Source: Lacticaseibacillus hegangensis
Lineage (GTDB): Bacteria; Bacillota; Bacilli; Lactobacillales; Lactobacillaceae
Direction of reading: 5' to 3'
NCBI RefSeq assembly: GCF_003946465.1
Contig: NZ_RHOL01000003.1
Span: forward strand, 1 to 64,000
DNA length: 64,000 nucleotides
The translations under genes were made by a program, and so were the position numbers. Below, piece by piece: positions 1-10,368 of the stretch (position 1 is the first letter of the stretch; each line of letters opens with the position of its first letter). Under the pieces are notes generated by a model that was not told the origin of the DNA, did not search any database, and was given only the letters and a program-made list of their open reading frames with translations.

Positions 1-591
1 GTTGGCACTTCGCCAAGATCGACATCGTCGCTGCCATCTTTTGCATCACCCGGAATCACGAAGTGGTTAGTCGTCTTGCCATCTTCGCCTTCAACGGCTT
101 TGATTTCAGGCGTCTTCCCATCAACACCATTCTTCAGGGTGCCAACAGTTTGGCCGTTGACCTTGATGTCGTACCCAGTTACGTTGCCGTCCGCATCCTC
201 AGTCGGTTCAAGAGTTGGCGTTGCACCATCTTTACCGTTGAACAGATCCTTGGATTCGGTAGTCCCATTGGCGTGCGTGATCGTGACCGTGTAACCGGTC
301 TTCTTATCATTTTCGTCAGCTGGTTTGTAGTCAGTGACACTGATCGTGTCACCTGCTACTGTTGGCACTTCGCCAAGATCGACATCGTCGCTGCCATCTT
401 TTGCATCACCCGGAATCACGAAGTGGTTAGTCGTCTTGCCATCTTCGCCTTCAACGGCTTTGATTTCAGGCGTCTTCCCATCAACACCATTCTTCAGGGT
501 GCCAACAGTTTGGCCGTTGACCTTGATGTCAAATCCTTCACCAGTTTCGTTGCCGTCTTTGTCCTTGGTTGGCTCAATGGTTGGAGTTGCC
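1..591 (-). repeat. Tandem 360-bp coding repeats in the adhesin
   Basis: Bases 1-170 and 361-530 are identical, so the period here is 360 bp rather than 369. After 530 the copy diverges and passes into the 369-bp repeat family. The array continues beyond the left edge. Confidence 0.85.
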
Positions 592-3500
592 CCATCGTTA
601 CCATTCCATACCGTCGTCACAGTGTCGTCACTGCCATCACCATGCTTAACAGTGATCTTAGTCCCACCGTTTGGATGAGTATCGTCGCCATCAACTGGCG
701 TTGCCGTGATCGTATCTCCATCCTTTGGTGGTTCGATCGAACCTAAGACAGTATCATCGCTGCCATCTTCCTTAGTCCCTGGAAGGTAGAATTCAACCTT
801 ACCGTCTTTGCCGTCGCGAACTGATGGCGTCTTCGCATCCGCGCCGTCTTTACCATTCTTGATTGTGATCGTCCCGGCTGGTTTCCCGTTAGCCGTCACG
901 TCATAAGTGGTTGTCCCGTCACCGTTATCCTTACCGGTCTGACTGATAACTGGAGTTGCCCCATCGTTACCATTCCATACCGTCGTCACAGTGTCGTCAC
1001 TGCCGTCACCATGCTTAACAGTGATCTTAGTCCCACCGTTTGGATGCGCATCATCACCATCAACTGGCGTTGCTGTGATCGTGTCTCCATCCTTTGGTGG
1101 TTCGATCGAGCCGAGAACAGTCTCATCACTGCCATCTTCCTTAGTCCCTGGAAGATAGAATTCAACCTTACCATCTTTGCCGTCACGAACTAATGGCGTC
1201 TTCGCATCCGCGCCGTCTTTACCATTCTTGATTGTGATCGTCCCGGCTGGTTTCCCGTTAGCCGTCACGTCATAAGTGGTTGTCCCGTCACCGTTATCCT
1301 TACCGGTCTGACTGATAACTGGAGTTGCCCCATCGTTACCATTCCATACCGTCGTCACAGTGTCGTCACTGCCATCACCATGCTTAACAGTGATCTTAGT
1401 CCCACCGTTTGGATGAGTATCGTCGCCATCAACTGGCGTTGCTGTGATCGTGTCTCCATCCTTTGGTGGTTCGATCGAGCCGAGAACAGTCTCATCGCTG
1501 CCATCTTCCTTAGTCCCTGGAAGATAGAATTCAACTTTACCATCTTTGCCGTCACGAACTAATGGCGTCTTCGCATCCGCGCCGTCTTTACCATTCTTAA
1601 TTGTGATCGTCCCAGCTGGTTTCCCGTTGGCCGTCACGTCATAAGTGGTTGTCCCGTCGCCGTTATCCTTACCGGTCTGACTGATAACTGGAGTTGCCCC
1701 ATCGTTACCATTCCATACCGTCGTCACAGTGTCGGCACTGCCGTCACCATGCTTAACAGTGATCGTGGTTCCACCGTTTGGATGATCTTCAGTAACTCCT
1801 GCCGGCGTTGCGGTGATCGTATCTCCGGACTTAGGAGCATCGATTTCAGCCAACTTCGTGTCATTAGTACCATCGCCCTTCGAGCCCGGTATATAGAACA
1901 CGATCTTACCATCATCAGTTGTCTTAATCTGAGGCGTCTGACCGTCTACACCATCCTTACCTTTTTCACCATTCTTAACGGTGAACGAGCCTGCCGGCTG
2001 TCCATCTGCGGTGATCTGGTACGTAGTCGTCCCGTCGCCATTGTCGGTGCCATTTGGATCAACAACTGGCGTTACCCCGTCATTACCATTCCATACTGTC
2101 GTCACGGTGTCGGGACTGCCGTCAACGTGCTTAACGGTGATCCTGGTCCCGCCATTTGGATGATCAGCGTCACCTTCGATTTCCTCAGCAGTTACTGTAT
2201 CCGCAGCACTTGCTTTTGGCTTGGCAACATAAATAACCCAGATGTCTTGGCCTGAAGTACCAAAGGTCCCATCGGCCGTGCTGTCATCAGGTAAATTGTT
2301 GATCTGGCCGCCGTTAATATCGGCAGTCGCATAGTAGTGCAGAACACTGGTATCAAGTGTGCCGTCAGCATCAGACAAGCCTTTGCCTTCGCCGCTTAAG
2401 GTGTCAGGAACCGAATAATCATTGGAGTAATTGTACCCGACTTCACCAGATACCGTCTCAGGATCCTTCAGTTCGATACCGTCAACGTTCTGATAGACAT
2501 AGTGAACAGTCCCTGTGCCTTTGGCCGCTTCAGCCTTGGCATAGGTTACAGTGATCGTGATGTCTTTATCTTCGTCGTCGGCTGCGGCAAGTAAACCAGC
2601 TGCGGCTTGTTTGATGGACTGACCATCGTCACCTACCGTTGTTTCGGTCACTTGTGCTGGAGTTGGCGTGGCGCCATCCACTGGCTCAGGAGTGAAAGTT
2701 GCAAAGGGTGCAGTTTGCTTCCAATCGCCATACTTAACGACCTTGTTAGTCGTGTCGCCTTCTGTGTAGTAAGTACGATTGAACACAACTTTCCCAGTCT
2801 CTAGCAGCTTCTTCTGACCGTTCTGATCACCGTTAATTGTGACATTCAGGAACTTATGTGTATCATCATAGTTCACATCACGTGGTTCATTTGGTGCAGG
2901 GTGCTCGACCAATTCAGCCTTTTCTTTGTCATAGTTAATGGTGAAGGTGATTTCTTTATCTTGGTCTGCTGTCTCAGCCGCCATTGCCGCAAGTTCTTCC
3001 GTGACGGTTTTGTGATCATCATCTTGGGTATTCTGGTCGATGTTTGCTGGTGAAGCCTTATAACCATCGTAAATTACCGGTGTATAGCCAACGGTCATGA
3101 ACTTGCCAGTGTCATCAACAATCCACGGGCCATAATCTTTCACGCCACTGTCAGGATCGTTATCATCGATCTGATATTGACGCGTCAAAACGACCTCATC
3201 TTCGTTATCATCTTGCTTCGTCGTTACACCGTCTTTTATCATCATCATGATCGGGTGCAGGACTTTATGCGTGTCGTTGTAGAGAGGATCTGTCGGGTCT
3301 GTCGGTGCGTCATGCCACTGCAAGTCAGGCTGGTTCGCGCCGTAATTGACCACGCGGGTCGCAATGAAATTCGTCAGGTACTTTCCACCAATGTTTGTGT
3401 TCTGGGTACCATCGATGAGAACCGAACCATCACTAGCTGTTACTTTTTTACCAACCAATGGTAAGTCGGCGGACGTAATAGTCTTGTTCGTCTCATCCAC

Positions 3501-6500
3501 GATTTTACCGACTTTGTTCGCGACTGTTGGAATATCGCTTTCAGTAATTGGCGTCAGCAAAACATCAGTGTCGTTGCCGCCAGCACCGGTTGAATTCGTT
3601 GTCCATGGCGTGTACACTGGAGCGCCACTAGCATCAAGGGTTGCCGTCCGGTAAATCTGAATAGGTGAGCCTTTCTTCTCAGCTGGTGCACCGTCCCCAT
3701 TGTACTTAACAATAGCCTGCACCGTCCCAATCAAATACCGGGACGTTACTGTGGTCGGGTCCCCATTCAAAGCCGAGCCAGGATTGCCCGGAGTGTATAC
3801 TCTAGGCCCGTCTGTAGCGTACTTAATCGTCAGCGTCTGGGCAGTCTCAGTAAACTTCGCATTGGTCGTGCCATCGGTGGCAATCTTGTGACCGGGGACG
3901 TCCTTGTTGAGGGTCACGGTTGTAATTGAATCGCCAATATTGCCTTTGAGATCAATTGAAGACTGGCCATCAGTATTCGAAATCGGCTTATTATTTTCGT
4001 CCACCAACTTAACAGTGATCGTACCCTTTGTTTCGACTGGCGCGTACTTGATCGTGAACGTCTGGGCAGTCTTAGTAAACGTCGCATCGGTCGTGCCATC
4101 GGTGGTGATCTTGTGACTGGTGACGTCCTTGTTGAGGGTCACGGTTGTAATTGAATCGCCAATATTGCCCTCGAGATCAATTGAAGACTGGCCGTCAGTA
4201 TTCTTGATTGGCTGGTTATTTTCGTCCACTAAGTTAACAGTGATCGTACCCTTGGTTGCGACTGGCGCGTAAACGATCAGAATCGTCTGGTCTTTATCAG
4301 TAAACTTAGCTTTGAGCGTTCCATCCTCTATGATTGTAAAACCTGGGGCGGTCTTGTTGACGGCACCAGCTGGGATGCCCGTCCCAATATCACCGTCAAG
4401 ATAGTACGTCTGTTGAAAATTGGGATCACTGGGTACGACAAGCGCGTCGTGATTTTCACCCACCACCAAATTGACAGTGATCTTGCCTTGTGCTGTAGGC
4501 GTATCGGTGCCAGTGCCGGTACCGGTACCACCGGCATCATTCTTCTTGTACGTGAGGGTAACAACTTGGTCAGGCTGATCCGTGAAGACATAGCGTTCCT
4601 TGATTGGGTCCTCGCCAACCATCGTGTACCCTTCAACAGTCTTGGGAATTTTTGTCGTCACGACCGGTTGTCCTGCTGGCTGCGAGCCTAAAGGAGCAGC
4701 ATCCCGAATCTCATGACCGTCTGCTTGGTCCACATAAATGACCTTGGCAGTATATTTCTTCACTTCAGTTTTGGTGCCGTGATAGGTAATGGTCACCTGA
4801 TGGGTGTTGCTGCCTTCAAGAGCACTGACTTTGGCAATCCCTAATTTAGCCAGTGCTGAACTCAAACCAGCAAAATCAGTTGCACTGCTAATGTCAGACT
4901 TAATTTGATCATCAAACGCACTGGTAATATCGACTTCTGTTTTCTTCGGGTCAAAAGTATACCCAGCCGGTGGATTCAATGGGCTGAAATCGATCGATTC
5001 TGCAGAAGTGAGCTTCTTCTGTTGCTGACTGTTGGCAATCTCATTGCCGTTCCCATCGACATACTTATAAGTAACTGGGAAATTAGCCTCGGCAGGCGTA
5101 TCAGTTGGCGTATCCGTGGTCGTATCAGTCGGCGTATCGACGACTTCAACTTTCGCATCTGTCCCGATACTGCCATCTTCAGCAGGGACAAGCAGGTCGG
5201 TTATCTTCAAGCTGCTCATTTTGCCCGGAATCTTGACGTAAAGATAACCACCATGGGTTCCAAAAGCTTGCTTGACTTGATCAGCTGACAAGGTAAATGT
5301 CAGCGATGTAGAGTTGTCATCATTGTCCGTTTTTGCCAATGTATCCCAATCAAAAGTTGGATCAGCATAACTGACATCCGAAATTTGATTGAGCACTGTC
5401 TTGTCTAAGGCCTCAGCACTAAAAACACCGACCTGAAGTTGACCAGCCCCAGTTACTGGGGCTAGACGGAACAAATCATCTGGCTTAAGTGTTGACTGCT
5501 CAGCCTCATTGCCATGCAGTAGTATGTCGGTGTTTTTATTGATATCCGTTAATGCCGCGGTATCACTGGTACCAGCCGACATCTGCTGAATTTGCTCCGC
5601 TGTCAAGTTACCAACAGCAAATTGAGCGATCATATGTGCCACGGCGGGCGCCCATGTGGACGGATCAAACAATTTAAAACCAGAATCCTTAGTTTTATCT
5701 TTCAGGGTATTGAGCGAACCTAAGTTAGAAAAATGATCAAACGTGATCGTAATTGGCTGATCATAAGCAAGATATTTCTTGGTCGTGTCCCCATCCTTGA
5801 CTTCCCGGACACCGGCTTTAACTATGATTTGACCATCGACACTGGTGTATGCATCTGATTTAGTCAGCTGGAGTGTCTGCAAGAAACTCTTGTTATAAAC
5901 CTCTTCCACCTGAGAAGAATCGGTGTCAGCCATGAGCACTTGAATAGTCTGTGGAAGACCCGTCTTGTTGAATGAGTCGGTTGCGGATGCCTTAGCAGCC
6001 GCAATCTCGTCATCGCTAGGATCTACTAAGCGAATTGCGTTGCCCGCCGACTGAGTGTCTTCAGCTTGGGAATTGTCAGCAACCTCGGCTAATGCTGCTC
6101 TCGAAGCAACCGCCGATGTGGGCGTCGCTGTTTCCTGTTCAGCTGTCGTCTTCGCTTTTGGAACTACCACAGCGGCCGGTTCGCTTGAATGCCCATCCAA
6201 CGAGGCTTTCAAAATAACAGTGGATGTGCCATTCAGCGCAACACTAAAATAACCGTTTTCATCGGCGGTCACCGTTCGGGTAATGCCATTTTCAGCAGTG
6301 GCTGTAACTTGTGCATTGGCCGTCGTCGTCCCTGTGACGGTGACCAGACCACTTTCAGTCGTGGTTGCCTGGGCATTTTTAATCTCAAGCAGTGCTTTCG
6401 CCGGTGTGGTCTCCGGGATTGCAGCAGTGGCGGCTTGCGTCTCAAGAACGGCTGTGTTCGAAACGTTCGCCGCCGTTGCACTGGAATCTGAGTTCGTCAC

Positions 6501-6689
6501 CTGCGCTGTCGGCTCCAGGTTCGTAGTTGTGTCAGCTTTGACAGTGTTGACTTGTACAAATGGCAGAACTGTGAAGAAGGTCGTTACCAAGCCCGTAAAG
6601 ACCCACTTCTTGCCATCTTTGAACATCTTATAATGGATTTTCCGATCAGTATCAACTCTTAAAGAGTTACTCTTGGGACTTGCTTTCAT
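1..6689 (-). CDS. Giant repetitive cell-surface adhesin, N-terminal part (gene continues past the left edge)
   Basis: The frame is open from an ATG at 6689 to base 1, so 2229 codons are visible and the C-terminus with any LPXTG anchor lies outside. AGGAGG sits 6 nt before this ATG; a second ATG directly upstream (6692) is only 3 nt from it. The N-terminus carries KMFKDGKKW, a KxYKxGKxW-type secretion signal with F for Y, then a hydrophobic segment. A variable Ser/Thr/Ala-rich part follows. Mucin-binding-like units include two near-identical tandem ones beginning GTITV near 3.83-4.28 kb, followed by larger modules with the pattern NYDDTHKFL. The distal part is built of 120-123 residue units rich in GKDGAD and NGNDG tracts. 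The role is inferred to be adhesion to host glycans or matrix; the ligand is unknown. Confidence 0.9.
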   Translation of the reverse strand, partial: MKASPKSNSLRVDTDRKIHYKMFKDGKKWVFTGLVTTFFTVLPFVQVNTVKADTTTNLEPTAQVTNSDSSATAANVSNTAVLETQAATAAIPETTPAKALLEIKNAQATTTESGLVTVTGTTTANAQVTATAENGITRTVTADENGYFSVALNGTSTVILKASLDGHSSEPAAVVVPKAKTTAEQETATPTSAVASRAALAEVADNSQAEDTQSAGNAIRLVDPSDDEIAAAKASATDSFNKTGLPQTIQVLMADTDSSQVEEVYNKSFLQTLQLTKSDAYTSVDGQIIVKAGVREVKDGDTTKKYLAYDQPITITFDHFSNLGSLNTLKDKTKDSGFKLFDPSTWAPAVAHMIAQFAVGNLTAEQIQQMSAGTSDTAALTDINKNTDILLHGNEAEQSTLKPDDLFRLAPVTGAGQLQVGVFSAEALDKTVLNQISDVSYADPTFDWDTLAKTDNDDNSTSLTFTLSADQVKQAFGTHGGYLYVKIPGKMSSLKITDLLVPAEDGSIGTDAKVEVVDTPTDTTTDTPTDTPAEANFPVTYKYVDGNGNEIANSQQQKKLTSAESIDFSPLNPPAGYTFDPKKTEVDITSAFDDQIKSDISSATDFAGLSSALAKLGIAKVSALEGSNTHQVTITYHGTKTEVKKYTAKVIYVDQADGHEIRDAAPLGSQPAGQPVVTTKIPKTVEGYTMVGEDPIKERYVFTDQPDQVVTLTYKKNDAGGTGTGTGTDTPTAQGKITVNLVVGENHDALVVPSDPNFQQTYYLDGDIGTGIPAGAVNKTAPGFTIIEDGTLKAKFTDKDQTILIVYAPVATKGTITVNLVDENNQPIKNTDGQSSIDLEGNIGDSITTVTLNKDVTSHKITTDGTTDATFTKTAQTFTIKYAPVETKGTITVKLVDENNKPISNTDGQSSIDLKGNIGDSITTVTLNKDVPGHKIATDGTTNAKFTETAQTLTIKYATDGPRVYTPGNPGSALNGDPTTVTSRYLIGTVQAIVKYNGDGAPAEKKGSPIQIYRTATLDASGAPVYTPWTTNSTGAGGNDTDVLLTPITESDIPTVANKVGKIVDETNKTITSADLPLVGKKVTASDGSVLIDGTQNTNIGGKYLTNFIATRVVNYGANQPDLQWHDAPTDPTDPLYNDTHKVLHPIMMMIKDGVTTKQDDNEDEVVLTRQYQIDDNDPDSGVKDYGPWIVDDTGKFMTVGYTPVIYDGYKASPANIDQNTQDDDHKTVTEELAAMAAETADQDKEITFTINYDKEKAELVEHPAPNEPRDVNYDDTHKFLNVTINGDQNGQKKLLETGKVVFNRTYYTEGDTTNKVVKYGDWKQTAPFATFTPEPVDGATPTPAQVTETTVGDDGQSIKQAAAGLLAAADDEDKDITITVTYAKAEAAKGTGTVHYVYQNVDGIELKDPETVSGEVGYNYSNDYSVPDTLSGEGKGLSDADGTLDTSVLHYYATADINGGQINNLPDDSTADGTFGTSGQDIWVIYVAKPKASAADTVTAEEIEGDADHPNGGTRITVKHVDGSPDTVTTVWNGNDGVTPVVDPNGTDNGDGTTTYQITADGQPAGSFTVKNGEKGKDGVDGQTPQIKTTDDGKIVFYIPGSKGDGTNDTKLAEIDAPKSGDTITATPAGVTEDHPNGGTTITVKHGDGSADTVTTVWNGNDGATPVISQTGKDNGDGTTTYDVTANGKPAGTITIKNGKDGADAKTPLVRDGKDGKVEFYLPGTKEDGSDETVLGSIEPPKDGDTITATPVDGDDTHPNGGTKITVKHGDGSDDTVTTVWNGNDGATPVISQTGKDNGDGTTTYDVTANGKPAGTITIKNGKDGADAKTPLVRDGKDGKVEFYLPGTKEDGSDETVLGSIEPPKDGDTITATPVDGDDAHPNGGTKITVKHGDGSDDTVTTVWNGNDGATPVISQTGKDNGDGTTTYDVTANGKPAGTITIKNGKDGADAKTPSVRDGKDGKVEFYLPGTKEDGSDDTVLGSIEPPKDGDTITATPVDGDDTHPNGGTKITVKHGDGSDDTVTTVWNGNDGATPTIEPTKDKDGNETGEGFDIKVNGQTVGTLKNGVDGKTPEIKAVEGEDGKTTNHFVIPGDAKDGSDDVDLGEVPTVAGDTISVTDYKPADENDKKTGYTVTITHANGTTESKDLFNGKDGATPTLEPTEDADGNVTGYDIKVNGQTVGTLKNGVDGKTPEIKAVEGEDGKTTNHFVIPGDAKDGSDDVDLGEVP
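592..2076 (-). repeat. Tandem 369-bp coding repeats in the adhesin
   Basis: The phrase ccatcgttaccattccat recurs at 592, 961, 1330 and 1699, exactly 369 bp apart. A diverged copy starts at 2077, 378 bp on. Each unit encodes 123 residues beginning near TVWNGNDGATPV and including NGKDGADAKTP. The copies are almost identical at the DNA level, pointing to recent duplication or gene conversion. Confidence 0.9.
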
Positions 6690-6767
6690 CATACTCCTCC
6701 TCATTTCTTGCACTGCGCCATCAAAGCGAAGATGCTTAGTGGGGTTGACAACCCCCTGGTTGAGATG

Positions 6768-6776
6768 AGTATAGCA
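6768..6776 (-). promoter_or_regulatory. Extended -10 promoter candidate for the adhesin
   Basis: On the minus strand TGC-TATACT forms an extended -10 about 80 bp before the adhesin start. No good -35 is seen. A G/C-rich inverted repeat, ggggttgacaacccc, lies at 6740-6755 between it and the gene. Confidence 0.5.
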
Positions 6777-7002
6777 TTAGAGAATTGCAAGGCTAAACCA
6801 GTTTCGAAAAATTGTTTTTATATTATTTGAACTGGGCTTATTTAGGAATTCCCTATTCCTTATAGAGAATGGACATAATGTAAAATTTGTACACAGATAG
6901 TCGATTCATGGGAACAAAATACTTTCAAGATTCTGATAACAGAATATTCTTGAATCATACTACTCTTAATTTCCCACTTTCTCCCCTTCTAAGACCTGTT
7001 AG

Positions 7003-7137
7003 TCAGCGCGTCAGGCGCTCCTGCCAATCTTCCAGAATACTGTTTTCTCCACCACCAAACAGCAGCCAGGCGGCAACAAACACTGCCGCTGGTGGGCAAC
7101 GGTCGGGGCCCTTTTCTAAAAAAGTATCAGAATTGAT
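7003..7137 (-). pseudogene. Possible C-terminal remnant of a lost gene in the 6690-7206 gap
   Basis: The gap between the adhesin and the next gene holds no intact gene. One open minus-strand stretch of 44 codons ends in TGA at 7003-7005. It contains VFVAAWLLFGGGENSILED, which reads like a real membrane-protein tail, but has no start codon or ribosome binding site. This may be debris from the same deletion that removed the front of the downstream glycosyltransferase. The call is weak. Confidence 0.2.
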
Positions 7138-7206
7138 TCAGAATTCATGGCTGGCGAATATATCTGAGGGAGGGTAAGCTGGCTTTGAGCGATTCTGTCA
7201 CTGCAA

Positions 7207-8637
7207 TTGGACAACTTTACTTGCCTGCTTGGCAGTGACAAACAGGGTTTCTATTCCGACCTGCCGTCGATGCTGCTTCTGCTGATCATCATGCGCATTT
7301 TTTGGCGGTGGCCAGAACAAACGCGCAGTCACCAGATTTGGGCAGGCATTGGCCTGACCGTTGCGGTGTTTCTTGGCGCATTGATCAAACCAAACCTGAT
7401 TGTACTGATACCAGCGGCTGCCATTGTCGCGCTAATTTTGCACCACCAGCATCTCCTCAAGCCTTTGAAGCTCTGGCTGCCGATGCTGCTCGTGGTGGTC
7501 GGCTTTGGCCTCAGCGTACCGGCTACCCGCGTTATCGACGCCGCCAGCCACTACACCCCCAAGACCGAATTTGCGTTTCCCGTTTCCAATTGGCTGCTGA
7601 TGGGAACCAACGCAAAAAGCCACGGCATGTATGCCGCCCACGACGTCCTCGCCGCGATCAAGCTTCCTGACCAGGCGGCCCGTCAGCATCATGACTTGGT
7701 GCTGCTGAAACAGCGCGTGAAGCATCTGGGGGGTTCGGGACTGATCAAGCTATGGTTCACCAAATTGGGCATTCTGCTGAATGTTCAAGGGATTCAGTCC
7801 TGGTACAACGGTGGGTTCCGGTCGGCACCGGCGGTCTATCAAAAGCACGTCCAGACACTGGCTGCCCTGACCGCCATCAGCTATACCACGGCCACGCTCA
7901 CCTTGTGGCTGACTTTGATTTTGCGCCTGCTCACGTGGCAGCCCGAGTGGCGCCAAGCCCGCGACACAGCCAGTATGCTGGCTGTGGTCACCGCCCTGGG
8001 CTACTTGGCCTGCCACACCCTCCTGTGGGAAACCGAGGCCCGCTACGGTCAGATCATTCTGCCTTCACTGCTGTTCACCTTGGCGAGCATCCCCAAGCCG
8101 GTAAAAGCAAAAGCGGCGGTCCACCGGCTCGTCTGGCGTCCTGCGGTTTTGTTGGGCCTGACCTGCATCAGCGTGCTTGGCCTGAGCCACGCGGTGGGTG
8201 CAGTGCACCCGCAACCGCTGGTGGTGGCGGCCCAGCGCAGCCAGCTGTCCGAGAAGTATCACGCCAAGCCTGAACGACTCAGGCCAAACGCTACGATGAC
8301 CGAGAACGTGACACTGAACGGTCCTGCCGATTACTTTTCCGTGCAGATTCATGCGCATTCAGTCGTGGCGGTCACGCTGACCAAGCTGACCAGCGGCCAA
8401 ACTTACCACTTAACCGATGCGGGAGCCGTCTATCGGCTGCATCACCCAGTGGAGTCCGGCCGCTACCAAATCACCGTACACAACTGGCGCACCACCAGCC
8501 AAGCGGTCGATGTGGTGCGCACTGCCCATTATCAACTGAGTGCCTCTCCGCTCGTGATCAACGGCACCGCGTCCCACACTGCGTCCCTCATTTACACTAA
8601 TTTGCTTCATGCTCACGGGAGGTCAATCAATGGATAA
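7207..8637 (+). pseudogene. N-terminally truncated membrane glycosyltransferase (GT39/ArnT-like)
   Basis: The 476-codon frame begins at a TTG with no ribosome binding site and enters directly at GFYSDLPSMLLLLIIMR. In this family that corresponds to a point well inside the protein, after the first catalytic loop and several membrane segments. Further hydrophobic helices follow (around residues 50-70, 90-110, 220-250, 265-285 and 310-325), then a soluble tail. Family members transfer sugars from polyprenyl carriers at the outer membrane face. The lost N-terminus and the damaged partner downstream suggest a dead locus. It overlaps the following GtrA gene by 8 bp, a typical operon arrangement. 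Confidence 0.65.
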
Positions 8638-9033
8638 ACGTGTGACAACAATTTATGACCGGTACGGGGAAGCCCTGCGCTACCTGGTCGTCGGCGGGCT
8701 GACCACGGTGATTAACATCGTGCTGTTTTTCAGCCTAACTCACCTGGGCACTGCCTGGTTTTGGGCCAACATCGTCGCCTGGGTGCTCAGCGTCCTGTTT
8801 GCTTTTATTGCGAATAAAAAGCTTGTGTTTGGCGCTGCCGACATGACCCCCAGAACAGTCGTGAAAGAAGCCGTCAGCTTCTTCACGCTGCGCGGGGCCT
8901 CACTGCTAGCTGACACCGCCATCTTGTTCGTGGGGCTAACGCTGCTTCACGGCTCGCCAATCATGTCAAAGTGATTGACCAGGTGGTCGTGATCGGTCTG
9001 AATTACGTCTTCAGCAAGCATATTTTCTCTTAA
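8630..9033 (+). pseudogene. GtrA-family membrane protein, frameshifted
   Basis: The ATG at 8630 has GGGAGG upstream and starts MDKRVTTIYDRYGEALRYLVVGGL, a clear GtrA N-terminus. Three membrane segments follow, and the frame stops at 8974 after SPIMSK. The missing C-terminus continues in the -1 frame as NHVKVIDQVVVIGLNYVFSK, ending at TAA 9031-9033, and contains the conserved NYxFSK signature. A single-base change near 8945-8960 restores one ~134-residue protein. GtrA proteins are thought to move lipid-linked sugars for surface glycosylation. Either a true lesion or a sequencing error is possible; the truncated upstream gene favours a lesion. Confidence 0.75.
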
Positions 9034-9125
9034 CCCACCGAAGCTGGGCACCAGCTCACGTCAAAAAGGCGACTGCAACACACAGCAGCTTCGGCGCGTT
9101 ACTTAATCGAACGGCCAAGTCCACA

Positions 9126-9174
9126 AAGGCCTCTGCGCTGCGATTCGCTAACTGAATCGTGGCACAGAGGCCTT
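9126..9174. repeat. Dispersed palindromic element, copy 1
   Basis: A long hairpin with 21-nt arms around a 7-nt loop. Minus-strand reading starts GGCCTCTGTGCCACGATTC. It shares most of both arms with the element at 32022-32066. Both lie just past the 3' end of a minus-strand gene in a convergent intergenic region, and both are followed on that strand by TTTG, so they may act as terminators. Confidence 0.7.
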
Positions 9175-9222
9175 CATGCTTTGGACAAAAAACCGCTCTT
9201 CGATGGCTCAAGTGCCAGCCCC

Positions 9223-10344
9223 TTACCTGGAATGCATCAGGCTGCCTAAATCGAGCTTCACCACCCGATCGGCGTGAAAGCCCAACTTGGCCTTACGGTA
9301 GTGCGTCGCGCCTGATTCAAACAACACGTAAAGATCCTCGCCGTCTGCATAGATCTGCTCAAGATACGGGGGCAGCGTGACGGTTTTAAGGGTATCATCA
9401 CCGTCAAAATCAAGCCAAGTCCGCTGGCCGTCATTGTCAAACGCCAAGATGCTGGACGAATTAGGCCCGAACGACTGCGAAAACAGGATCTGGCCATGAT
9501 AGAACGTGACGCCCTGCAGCTTTTTACTGGTCGTGTAATTGCCCGCTTGATTGGCTCCGCGAAGCTCTACTCGGCGCCGGTTCGCGGTATCGGGCAGGCC
9601 CGCTTCGTCAGCGGCAACGCCGCGAAATTGCCCTGGGTACTTTGGTCAAAAAAGCCGACGTAAAGCGCATTGTTGTGGTAGGTCAGAAACGAGGCCCGCT
9701 TGACCCGATTCAACGACACGACTTGGTCAAACTTGCTGGTCAACCAGCTAGGCCACTGGCAGCGGCGCCGGCAATTGAGGCCCCAACCCGCGGCGCGCCA
9801 GGATCCAATCATCACCGTTCCACATTTCTGTTTTCTGGCGATTAGCCGAAAAATCCCAGAAACTCAGGCGTTCGAACTCGATCACCGCGTTGTTCGGGGC
9901 GAGGCCGACCCATTCATAGCTGCCAGCGTCCACGGTGTTGACGTACTTCGCCCATTCCACCGGCACAGTGACGGCTTGGCCGTCAGCATTGATGTACGTC
10001 CGCGTCTGACCGGTCAAACTGCGAAGCGGTTCAAGCCGTTGACGGTAGGTGGAATCAACCTCTTGCCACACTCGCTCCGCAATCGCAAACGCCTGGGTCT
10101 CATCAGGCAGCTTGCCCGCGATTGGCTGTGTCAAGGCGTTATAAGAATAGAGGTACCCATTGTCACCGTAGATGACGGTGACATGTTCCCGATTGAGTGC
10201 CTCCTGCTGCAAGGCGGCTGGCTGATACCGCCGCAGGTGAACCTGCTCGCCGTTTCGTGGGACCATCTGTTCGACCACAATCTGGTAGCCGTGGGGAATC
10301 TGTAGCGCCGGGTATGTGTGGCCATTTAGTTTCAAAGCCGGCAT
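9223..10344 (-). pseudogene. Unknown conserved protein disrupted by two frameshifts
   Basis: Three overlapping frames together spell one protein of roughly 370 residues. The N-terminal part starts MPALKLNGHTYPALQIPHGY and runs to about 9770. The middle part contains SFLTYHNNALYVGFFDQST and runs to about 9610. The C-terminal part contains GVTFYHGQILFSQSFG and ends VVKLDLGSLMHSR at 9223. The repeated short strands with aromatic residues suggest a beta-rich fold, perhaps propeller-like, but no family was recognised. It lies 24 bp downstream of the MarR gene and was probably the last gene of that operon. Confidence 0.65.
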
Positions 10345-10368
10345 ATTTCTCCTGCTTTCTTTATTGAT

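Noticed and set aside
592-2076. CRISPR array
   Set aside because: Repeats are 369 bp, in frame and coding, with no short repeat-spacer pattern.
6887-7177. A 96-codon plus-strand frame in the gap before the glycosyltransferase
   Set aside because: Low-complexity composition and no ribosome binding site; the opposite strand reads more like a gene remnant.
7207-8637. Intact glycosyltransferase gene
   Set aside because: It starts at a TTG without a ribosome binding site and lacks the conserved N-terminal third of the family.
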